A stretch of DNA of 57,618 nt from positions 1-57,618 of the forward strand of contig NZ_CAIZIZ010000148.1 in the NCBI RefSeq assembly GCF_903933125.1. Reading direction: 5' to 3'. Position 1 is the first letter of the stretch; each line of letters begins with the position of its first letter. The position numbers and the translations under genes are program-made. This document shows positions 19,776 to 27,526 of the stretch, piece by piece. The notes under the pieces were generated by a model. The model was not told the DNA's origin. It did no database searches and saw nothing but the letters and a program-made list of their open reading frames with translations. This DNA comes from an uncultured Lamprocystis sp. (GTDB lineage Bacteria; Pseudomonadota; Gammaproteobacteria; Chromatiales; Chromatiaceae).

Positions 19776-20600
19776 ATGAAATATCTAGCGGCGGCTTGGT
19801 GGATGTTTGTCTTGGGCGCTGGCCTCAGCCCCGCGGTGGTGCAAGCGATTCAATATACCAGCCTCACTGGCATGGTCATCGCCCACGACGGGATCCTTAA
19901 TGCGAACAAAAAGGCAGATTTTTCTAATCTCGGTGCAGGGGCCTTCGATGCCATTCAGCGTATCGAGGGTGCGATGGTGGGCACTGCCTTCGACGCCTCA
20001 CAAGTCATCGTCGTCGAGCGAGCAGGGGGGCCGTTGAGCGCGCCGTCCAACTATGCAACCCTGGGGACCCCTCTGACGAGTCAGGGGGATCCGCTTCAAC
20101 TCAGCCAGGCCGGAAGTTTCCAGGTGCTGGATGTCCGCATCCCTTTTCCTCAATACGAGTATCTGATTGGTGGTCGATTGACGTCCGGCACTCCGCCGCA
20201 GACAGCAATAACCGGAACGCTCTCGCTTTTGTTCGACTATTTCCAGTCGACGCTCGATCTGGTCGTTTTCGGTATCGACGTGGCATCCCCGACGAATAAT
20301 CCGAATTCCAGGCTCTTCGTCGATTTCTTTGAGGCCGATGGATCGGTATTGGACCGCCTCACGATCAGCCTGGATCGAGCGACGCCACAGGATCCGAACT
20401 TTCAAGACTTCTGGTTCGAAACCCTTGGCGGAGATGCAAGAATCAAAGGCATTACGCTGTCATCAAGCGACACTTCGGGCGTCGTATTCGGTAATATCTC
20501 GTTTTTTGTCCCGTCTCCGTCAGCCATTGCGCTGCTGACCCCGGGGATCCTGTTCTTGGCATTCAAGCGTCGTCGTTTTACTACTTATCACGAGGCTTGA
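19776..20600 (+). CDS. Secreted protein with PEP-CTERM-like sorting signal
   Basis: N-terminal signal peptide; C-terminal VPSPSAIALLTPGILFLAFKRRR (VPxP-TM-basic cluster). Confidence 0.75.
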   Translation: MKYLAAAWWMFVLGAGLSPAVVQAIQYTSLTGMVIAHDGILNANKKADFSNLGAGAFDAIQRIEGAMVGTAFDASQVIVVERAGGPLSAPSNYATLGTPLTSQGDPLQLSQAGSFQVLDVRIPFPQYEYLIGGRLTSGTPPQTAITGTLSLLFDYFQSTLDLVVFGIDVASPTNNPNSRLFVDFFEADGSVLDRLTISLDRATPQDPNFQDFWFETLGGDARIKGITLSSSDTSGVVFGNISFFVPSPSAIALLTPGILFLAFKRRRFTTYHEA

Positions 20601-20621
20601 GGAAACGGCGTCGCTTCAACA

Positions 20622-20638
20622 ATACCGGGAATCGGTAT
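20622..20638. terminator. Possible bidirectional hairpin between convergent genes
   Basis: ATACCG-GGAAT-CGGTAT perfect 6-bp stem between the PEP-CTERM gene and the lasso precursor; no U-tract. Confidence 0.3.
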
Positions 20639-20660
20639 CGAGGAATGCATCGACCTTGCT

Positions 20661-20837
20661 TTAGGGGGCGGGCGATGGGTCATTCATCACGAAGGTGAAG
20701 TCGGGGGTATTCCCTAAGCCTTGGGATTTGGTTAGCCCTCTGAGTGAGCCAAGGAACTGTAGTTTCGGCACCGCATAGGTCTCGCGATCGTCTTGAGGAT
20801 TGCGCCGCATCGTTTCACATGGCTCTGTCGTGTTCAT
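20661..20837 (-). CDS. Lasso peptide precursor (58 aa), not in the supplied ORF track
   Basis: Hand translation MNTTEPCETMRRNPQDDRETYAVPKLQFLGSLRGLTKSQGLGNTPDFTFVMNDPSPAP*; RBS AAAGAGG before ATG; leader YxxPxL..LG....LT with Thr at -2; core SQGLGNTPD/FTFVMNDPSPAP; 15 nt downstream of the cyclase gene. Confidence 0.88.
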   Translation of the reverse strand: MNTTEPCETMRRNPQDDRETYAVPKLQFLGSLRGLTKSQGLGNTPDFTFVMNDPSPAP

Positions 20838-20852
20838 GAGTAACCTCTTTGT

Positions 20853-22730
20853 CTACCCGAGTGAGCGACTGTTTAACCAGCGTGCCAGGCACGCTGCATA
20901 AATGATACTGAAGCGATTGCCTGTTTCCAGATTCTCGTCGGCTCTCGGCAGCATTTTTGCCAATTGGCGGCTGCTTTCCCCGTTCGTGCGGATTCGGTCG
21001 AACTCGCGAACCAGGGCGGAGCCATGCAAGGCCCAGCGATGGTCGGCGGCTTGATGGTAATAAACCTTATCACGCAACCATAGTACGGACTGCGGCAGTT
21101 TTCCACGGAACGCCTGCCGTACCAAGTGCTTGTTATAGCCGTCACGACACCAAAGATGCGCTGGAGAAGCCAGCATGAAATTCGTGATTCTGAGATCAAA
21201 CAATGGCGCCTGGACTTTCACCCCGCGCGCGCGCCCACTGGACCGATAAGCGTCCAACCCTACCCAGGTACTGTTGTGCCGAAGCCTCAACAGCATCGAT
21301 CTGGGATAGGGATCCAGTTCCCCGATGCAAGCATCGCTAACGCACTGCTCGGCAATCCGCCGGACCAAGCCCTTATCGCGCATCAGCCATGGCGGCAGAT
21401 TCCCGGTGACCATGCGTTGGCACTCGACACGCCGAGTCAACCGGCCTGGCAAGAACGTCTTCAATGCCGGTTTCAATACCCGGTTTTTCAGCAGTCCAGC
21501 AAGACTGACGCCGCGGCGACGACTGATCTCGAGCAACTCCAGAAAGACGCTCATGTCTCGCTCAGCTAACCGTGCCAGAACGGCGAAGCCCGGATTGCCT
21601 GCTGTATGCTCATCACCGCCGAGCCCGGTCAGTAACACCGAGCAGCCGAGTTTGATCGCGTGTTCTATGGCATGCTCCTGTGCCATAAGTAAAAAGGTCC
21701 CGGGCGATTCCGGACGGGGACGGTAACCGTCCCACGGGGACAGTGTTTGGAATCGCGCCCCATCCTCCCCGTGCCAAGACGCCAAGGCCAGTTGGTCCCG
21801 TATCTCGGTAATCGCCCTGCTCTCGTCGCAGCCGGGGTAGTCTGGGTAAAGGTAAGATAACGCCGCGACGCGTCTCGATTTCGCCGCTCCCAACGCGACG
21901 GCGGTCGCGGTGACGGTACTTGAATCCAAGCCGCCGCTGAGTTCGCAAAGCACTGGTTCATTATTTCTTCCCAGTCTATCAGCAACGGCGTACGTGAGCA
22001 ACTCTCGATAGTGTTCCGCATACTCATCCAGGCTGCGGTAGCGAATCGGTCTCAGTGCCGTCGGTGACCACCACCGCCCGAAGTGCACCGCCTTTGCGGT
22101 CTTACTGAAATACTGGCCGCAGGCCACGACGCGAATTCGCTCGAACAACGACAACTCACGATGCGGAGAGGCCATCATCCAGAAGGCAACAGCAACCTCG
22201 CACCAGTGACTGGAGAGCTCCGGTAAAGCAACGAGACAACCCTCTTCGGACGCAATGACGCATGATCCGGACGCGAGTTCCGCGAGAAACAGACGACGTG
22301 CACCCGTGGCGTCGGATGCCCCGTAGATTGTGTTCGAACGTCGGTCGACGACTAAGAAGCAGAAATCTCCCAGTAAATGCAAGCAGCAATCGGTGCCCCA
22401 ACGGAGGTAGGCGGCCAACAGCAGATCCTCGTCCGTCGCTGTTGGCCGACGCTCGTATGGATACGCCAGCGCATGCATGAGATCCTCCCGGCCGTCCAGC
22501 CGTACATCGGCAGCCATGACGAAGCGCCCAAAGTTGTCTTCCAGTGGACACTGGACTTTGGAGGGGGCTGCCGGTAAAAAGGTATCAAAGCCTCCAACCC
22601 CGATAGACTTGCCGATCCATCTGCGGCGGTTGCTGGTTCCGAGATACGCGACAGGATCGAGCAGTGTGTCTAGCTCGCTCGGCAAGACAATGCGTGGCGT
22701 TTGATGAACAATAGCGCAGAATGTACCCAT
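20853..22730 (-). CDS. Asparagine synthetase B-like lasso peptide cyclase (C protein)
   Basis: ELSGGLDSSTVTATA PP-loop; N-terminus MGTFCAIVHQ lacks Cys at position 2 of glutaminase-type enzymes; context. Confidence 0.85.
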   Translation of the reverse strand: MGTFCAIVHQTPRIVLPSELDTLLDPVAYLGTSNRRRWIGKSIGVGGFDTFLPAAPSKVQCPLEDNFGRFVMAADVRLDGREDLMHALAYPYERRPTATDEDLLLAAYLRWGTDCCLHLLGDFCFLVVDRRSNTIYGASDATGARRLFLAELASGSCVIASEEGCLVALPELSSHWCEVAVAFWMMASPHRELSLFERIRVVACGQYFSKTAKAVHFGRWWSPTALRPIRYRSLDEYAEHYRELLTYAVADRLGRNNEPVLCELSGGLDSSTVTATAVALGAAKSRRVAALSYLYPDYPGCDESRAITEIRDQLALASWHGEDGARFQTLSPWDGYRPRPESPGTFLLMAQEHAIEHAIKLGCSVLLTGLGGDEHTAGNPGFAVLARLAERDMSVFLELLEISRRRGVSLAGLLKNRVLKPALKTFLPGRLTRRVECQRMVTGNLPPWLMRDKGLVRRIAEQCVSDACIGELDPYPRSMLLRLRHNSTWVGLDAYRSSGRARGVKVQAPLFDLRITNFMLASPAHLWCRDGYNKHLVRQAFRGKLPQSVLWLRDKVYYHQAADHRWALHGSALVREFDRIRTNGESSRQLAKMLPRADENLETGNRFSIIYAACLARWLNSRSLG

Positions 22731-23757
22731 GAAAGCTCTAGTACGAGATCAAATCGTCGAGTCTGACCACGGTGCTGCGCACCAGCTAGACTCGACCCCG
22801 TCAAATACTCAGCTTACACGCATTTTCGGATTGAGTGTAGATGCGGATGTCGCCCTCACCGAGCTTCCCCTCGTGGACGCCGGGCGGGCCGACCTCACAG
22901 TGCGTTCGATCGCGACAAGTCCAGAACCGATCACTTGGACTCGACAATGGTATGCCGCAGACGGCCGCTTGCAACTAGGGGCCGCAACATCCAGCCAGGG
23001 TTACATACTGCGATTCCCAGGCATCGGCGATTTCGTGATTTCGGAAAGGCCCGGCATGATTTCGTACCGACGCGATCCAACTGCGGCTGCTGCATCCTTC
23101 AGGCACGCCCTGTTGGATCAAGTGATCCCGCGCGCCCTCGCCCAATCTGGGCGACTTGTCTTACATGCGAGTGCGGTCTGCGGTCCCACTGGCGCTTTGT
23201 GTCTCGCCGGCTCGCCTCGTCAGGGAAAATCCACGTTGGCCGCGGCACTTCACCATGCGGGATTGGCTTCTTGCGCAGATGATGCGGTTTTAGTCGACCT
23301 GGCGCCCGAAGGTCCGGTCTGCTGGCCGGCGTATCCAGGCGTCCGCGTCTGTACCGACTCCGCAGCATATTTTGCCCGGACGGGGCCCCCCGTTGTGGTC
23401 CCCACTCAGTCCTGTGAAAAGCTTCGTTTGCTGTATGACGCTCCAGTGCGAACGGCAGTTCCCGAGCCTATCCCATTATGCGGAATTCTCATCCTCGATC
23501 GCCGGGAGCCATCGAATGCCAATACGCTCGTTGCTATACGACTTACCGACCTTTCCGCGAGTCAGGTGGCCGCCTGCGTGATGACGCATATGTTCAAACT
23601 CGATATCAAAGATCGGCTTACTTTGTCAGGAATGCTGGCCCAAGTCGCCGCGCTCGCCAATGCGTTGCCGGTCCTTAGACTTGAATATCCATCGGGTTAC
23701 GAGCATCTGCCCGTGGTCTGCGAGCACATTCGGAGCTTCCTGGCCAGTTGCAACTAA
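22729..23757 (+). CDS. HPr kinase/phosphorylase-like protein of lasso clusters
   Basis: Walker A CLAGSPRQGKSTLAAALHHAGL followed by CADDAVLVD; length and layout as HprK-like lasso-associated proteins. Confidence 0.8.
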   Translation: MKALVRDQIVESDHGAAHQLDSTPSNTQLTRIFGLSVDADVALTELPLVDAGRADLTVRSIATSPEPITWTRQWYAADGRLQLGAATSSQGYILRFPGIGDFVISERPGMISYRRDPTAAAASFRHALLDQVIPRALAQSGRLVLHASAVCGPTGALCLAGSPRQGKSTLAAALHHAGLASCADDAVLVDLAPEGPVCWPAYPGVRVCTDSAAYFARTGPPVVVPTQSCEKLRLLYDAPVRTAVPEPIPLCGILILDRREPSNANTLVAIRLTDLSASQVAACVMTHMFKLDIKDRLTLSGMLAQVAALANALPVLRLEYPSGYEHLPVVCEHIRSFLASCN

Positions 23758-24243
23758 GCGGTGCCGCGTCATCTTGCCGCGCTGTACTGATTGATCCGGC
23801 CGATTGGGCCTGAGAGCAACAAACTGGCTCTGGTGCGCGGCAGTTTGACCCAGCACTGCCCCGTCGAGTTCGACCCAAGCATGCGCTTCCACACCGCTCG
23901 CAGCCATGCGTACGCCAAAGTGGATATGCGCAACTTGGCCTCGTCGTGCCAGCAGCAGCCAGAGGGAAAGCGCCTGCGGCAGGCAAGTGAACTGATCCGG
24001 CAAGCCGCGCGCCGCCGTCTGGACCGCCCAAGTCAACCGGGCGGCATCGTCCGGCGTCCGAGTAGTCGCTGGGTCGGTACGTAAGGGCCTCACCAATCGG
24101 CTCAACCATTGTTGACTGCGCACAAACCCGAACGCGCTCAGCATCATAGTCGAGACGACCAAGTATCCCGACGCCTCAATCACAAGCCGGCGGCGATCAG
24201 GAGGAAGCGCGACAAACCGTCGCAGCCTGCCGATGGGTCGCAT
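23626..24243 (-). CDS. Lasso peptide biosynthesis B2 protein (transglutaminase-like leader peptidase)
   Basis: FTCLPQALSLWLLLARRGQVAHIHFGVRM...VEAHAWVELDGAVLG Cys/His motif; C-terminal ~60 aa extension is suspect. Confidence 0.8.
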   Translation of the reverse strand: MRPIGRLRRFVALPPDRRRLVIEASGYLVVSTMMLSAFGFVRSQQWLSRLVRPLRTDPATTRTPDDAARLTWAVQTAARGLPDQFTCLPQALSLWLLLARRGQVAHIHFGVRMAASGVEAHAWVELDGAVLGQTAAHQSQFVALRPNRPDQSVQRGKMTRHRLVATGQEAPNVLADHGQMLVTRWIFKSKDRQRIGERGDLGQHS

Positions 24244-24245
24244 GG

Positions 24246-24527
24246 CTAAACCTGTTGAACCAACCCAGCCTGCAGCAGGTCGGCGACCAATGCCGCGAGG
24301 TCATCCTGAATCCGCTCCGGATCCGCACGGAACTCTTTGGCGATCAGTGCGGGGATTGCGCCGATTGATACGTCGGCCGCGAGTAATTCCCACATCCTGG
24401 CGCCGACCGCATTCAATCCAAAATAGCGCTCGCTGTGTAGATCAAGCAAGACCGCCTCCGCGTCGACCCTTTGATAGAGTACATCCGCAGAGATGCGTAT
24501 CCGGCTGGTCGAGGAACCTGGCATCAT
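24246..24527 (-). CDS. PqqD-like RRE protein (lasso B1)
   Basis: ADVLYQRVDAEAVLLDLHSERYFGLNAVGARMWELLA; 94 aa, immediately upstream of B2. Confidence 0.85.
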   Translation of the reverse strand: MMPGSSTSRIRISADVLYQRVDAEAVLLDLHSERYFGLNAVGARMWELLAADVSIGAIPALIAKEFRADPERIQDDLAALVADLLQAGLVQQV

Positions 24528-24626
24528 CTTTGGTAGCCCTGATGTAAAACGAGCCGCGAACGCGGAAATAGGAGTTCTGTTTCGATGGCGGGGCCGGCTC
24601 TTTTGAGATTACAGTATAGCCTTCGT

Positions 24627-24696
24627 ACCTGATATCCGGACAGGCCCTTGGTGTAGGGGCGGGATTGAAACCAGCCCCTACGTCCGGTTATCAGGT
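24627..24696. repeat. Nested palindrome: outer ACCTGATATCCGGAC/GTCCGGTTATCAGGT, inner GTAGGGGC...GCCCCTAC
   Basis: Outer arms match 14/15; inner 8/8; inner belongs to the GTAGGGGCGGGTTT..AAACCCGCCCCTAC family. Confidence 0.8.
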
Positions 24697-24825
24697 CCGG
24701 CGACTATATGTTGCCTGTACCTAAAAAGTGGCGGATTCCGAGGCCTAACCGCGAAATCCAGGCAAGCAACATCAGGGTGCCAGTGCGCCGCGGCCACCAC
24801 GCTCCCGCTATTCGCAACCGATCTT

Positions 24826-25902
24826 ATGTGTCGAGAGGCAATCGTGATCGTCTGGCCGCCAACTATCGCACTGGCACCTTTGGTGCGCCCACAGGAAGCA
24901 CTACCTTGGCTTTCCGCGTCTGACGCACTGACGACCACCTTTGGACAGATGCTCGCCGCTCAAGGGCTGTCCTCATTGTGGTATGAGTTGGTTACCAGAA
25001 ATGCGCTTCAAGGAACGGGGGGTTTAGGCGATATCTTAAGAAATCGCCGCCTTGCCGCCGCCGCGTCTTATCGGTTGCAGCACCGCACCGTAATCCGTGT
25101 CGGCACCTGCCTGAACCAGGAGGATATTCCCTGCGCTCTGATCAAGGGCGCCGCCGTGAGGGAGAAACTCTATGTGGATCCCTCGGTTCGCCCCGCGGAT
25201 GATATCGACATCGTCGTAGCGGCGGAACATCGCGACGCCGCGATTCGGGCGCTCTGCGGTTACGGAATGACCTTTTCCGCAAATCGCGACAACGTGAGCC
25301 ACGCCGCTACGTTGCTCGATGGGCCTGTCGCTGTAGATCTTCACTGGCATGTGTTGCGCCCCGGACGCAGCCGGTTCGATCTGGTGCCGACCCTGCTGGA
25401 GACTGTTGGACAGGAGCGCGGTCTGCCTCTTCTCGGCGATGATGCGAACCTGCTCGTGCTACTGGTTCATCCAGCTTTCGCCAAGTATGTCAACGGGTGT
25501 ACCGCCAAATTGATTCGGGTAATCGATCTTGATCGCATGCTGCGTACGACCCAACCGGACTGGGATTGGATTCTACCCTTAATCGGTGCCGCGGGTCTGC
25601 GCACCGCCGCTTGGGCCGTGCTGCACTGGCAGCGCTCGCTGCTGGACACACCCGTTGATCCGACCGTGCTGCGCTACCTGGAACCGGGCAGGCTGCAGCG
25701 CCGCTACCTGACCTCCTGGATCGACCATCGACTGACCGCCCGGCTTAATGTCGTGCCCGGTCTGGTCCAGTGGGCTTTTACCCTGGCGCTGCATGAGCGG
25801 CCAGGGGATGCGCTGCGCTTCATCTTACAACGAGCAAAGGCGCGCTTGGAGGCCGGGAGCATCCTGAAACACCTGCAACAGATCGGCCGGACGCCAGGCT
25901 GA
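24826..25902 (+). CDS. Nucleotidyltransferase family protein (PF14907-like), lasso-cluster associated
   Basis: CALIKGAAVREKLYVDPSVRPADDIDIVVAAEHRDAAIRAL; VAVDLHWHVLRPG; start may be downstream of 24826. Confidence 0.8.
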   Translation: MCREAIVIVWPPTIALAPLVRPQEALPWLSASDALTTTFGQMLAAQGLSSLWYELVTRNALQGTGGLGDILRNRRLAAAASYRLQHRTVIRVGTCLNQEDIPCALIKGAAVREKLYVDPSVRPADDIDIVVAAEHRDAAIRALCGYGMTFSANRDNVSHAATLLDGPVAVDLHWHVLRPGRSRFDLVPTLLETVGQERGLPLLGDDANLLVLLVHPAFAKYVNGCTAKLIRVIDLDRMLRTTQPDWDWILPLIGAAGLRTAAWAVLHWQRSLLDTPVDPTVLRYLEPGRLQRRYLTSWIDHRLTARLNVVPGLVQWAFTLALHERPGDALRFILQRAKARLEAGSILKHLQQIGRTPG

Positions 25903-25996
25903 GTCAGGGCCTGCCGCCGGTGGTGTTTTGCGCAGTTGACCCACGGCAGGCTGGGAACCAGGGGCCGGGGCGCCTGAACCGAATGCTGAGCCCCGA

Positions 25997-27346
25997 CTAA
26001 GTCGAATGCCCCTCCCCGATCCGGTTCTCGATGATGGTCGACAGCAGCAGGCTGGCCAATACGAAACCCAGAAACAGGAAAAAACCGGGGGCCAGGGCGG
26101 TGCCGTTGGTGGTGAGCACCTCCAGCGCCGCGTTGGCTCGACGCAAACTGCCGAGCTGACTGTCCGCCAGACCATTGAAACCGATATACGCCATGAAAAT
26201 GGCGATCACCATCACGTCGGCCATCGACCATTTTCCCGACTTGAGCGCAAAAAAGCGCACCGGTCCGGCCTGTCGCAGGCCCTGGTAATCATAATAATAG
26301 AGGTAGGTCGCGAGCACCTTGAGGGCCGGAAAGATGACGCTGAACGCGACCAGCAACACCGCCACCAGGATCATATCCGCGGCCCCGGTGCGCATCAGGA
26401 TCGAAACGACATCGAAGACACTCTTGGTCTGAAAGTACAGCACCTGGTTGGTGAAGATCACCGGCTCCCCCAGCACCTGGAGGCTGAGTTGCGCGATGCG
26501 CGCCTCGATCTCGATCATGGGCGTCAGGATGCCCCCGGCGAGCAGGATCAGGGTCGCTCCAGTGAGCAGAAAGAGCCGAAACTGATCGAAGCGCGGTGGC
26601 GACACAGCCACACCGGTCCCGTCTGCCCCCGCATCCAGGCGCCCCCCTGGGCTCAGGCAGACGAGGAACAGCAGGCCGACCAGGGCGAAAACCCCCAGCA
26701 GTTGCTGCAGGACCGGTAGTCGGGTAGACGCGATTCGGGTGCCGAGTTCCCGGTCACAGGCCGCGACATCTGCGCACCCGTAGGCCGTCAACTGGGTCTG
26801 GAGGCGGGACCGGTCGGTCTTGGCGAAGGTGGTGTCCGCGGCGTTCTGCAGGAAGGCCACGAGTTGGGCCTTGATCTCCCGTTTTGCTTCGGGCTTGGAG
26901 AGTTCCTCCACGACCAGATCCGCGTACTGCGGCACCTTGCGGCGCAGGTCATCGAAGTCGATCAGCAAGTCTTGCACACCCTGTTGCAAGACTCCCTTGA
27001 GCTGATCGACCCAGGAGCCGCCGGTCGCCTGGAGATTGCGTCGCCGCAGATAACGTTCCACCTCGACCAGCAAGGTGTTCAGGACCTGCTCCACCGCCCG
27101 CTTGACCTGGGGCCGGTTTTCATCGGTCAGTTCGAAGGCATTGATCCGGTTTTCCACCACCGCGGACAAGCGGATCACCCATTGGTCCGCATCCAGCAGA
27201 CCGTAGCGCACATTGTTGATCTCACCCAGGTCGCTCTTGAGCGCCTTGACCCGGTTCAGCTCGGCAATCAGGTGCACCGCAAGCGCGAGCGCACCCAAGA
27301 ACACCAGCAGGGCAAGGGCGCGGCGGACGATGAGTGCAGTAGACAT
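25997..27346 (-). CDS. Membrane protein with PqiA-like C-terminal region
   Basis: ALKVLATYLYYYDYQG...FFALKSGKWSMADVMVIAIFMAYIGFNGL; start ATG at 27346 (MSTALIVRRALALLVFLGALAL) rather than 27571. Confidence 0.65.
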   Translation of the reverse strand: MSTALIVRRALALLVFLGALALAVHLIAELNRVKALKSDLGEINNVRYGLLDADQWVIRLSAVVENRINAFELTDENRPQVKRAVEQVLNTLLVEVERYLRRRNLQATGGSWVDQLKGVLQQGVQDLLIDFDDLRRKVPQYADLVVEELSKPEAKREIKAQLVAFLQNAADTTFAKTDRSRLQTQLTAYGCADVAACDRELGTRIASTRLPVLQQLLGVFALVGLLFLVCLSPGGRLDAGADGTGVAVSPPRFDQFRLFLLTGATLILLAGGILTPMIEIEARIAQLSLQVLGEPVIFTNQVLYFQTKSVFDVVSILMRTGAADMILVAVLLVAFSVIFPALKVLATYLYYYDYQGLRQAGPVRFFALKSGKWSMADVMVIAIFMAYIGFNGLADSQLGSLRRANAALEVLTTNGTALAPGFFLFLGFVLASLLLSTIIENRIGEGHST

Positions 27347-27418
27347 CCTGATACTCCAACGGGACAAGGCGGCGCATTGTAGCCCCGAAGCGTGTGGGAA
27401 TTCATAGGCCGCGATGCA

Positions 27419-27526
27419 TCTTAGGTGATTTCCGGAACATCGGATACCGACCATCGGCTCGGAGGTAGGTGCGACTGAAGTCGCACCTACATTGACCGGT
27501 ATCCAAATTGTCGGAAATCGCCTTAG
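27419..27526. repeat. Three-layer nested palindrome
   Basis: Outer CTTAGGTGATTTCCG/CGGAAATCGCCTTAGG; middle GGATACCG (27442-27449)/CGGTATCC (27497-27504); inner GTAGGTGCGACT (27465-27476)/AGTCGCACCTAC (27479-27490). Confidence 0.88.

Noticed and set aside
20661-20720. Alternative lasso core starting at Gly (GLGNTPD, 7-residue ring)
   Set aside because: Would put the conserved Thr at -4 rather than -2 and give an unusually small ring; the S1-D9 ring fits both rules better.
24528-24825. Second lasso precursor upstream of B1
   Set aside because: Searched by eye on the minus strand; no YxxPxL..T leader found, only the palindromic element.
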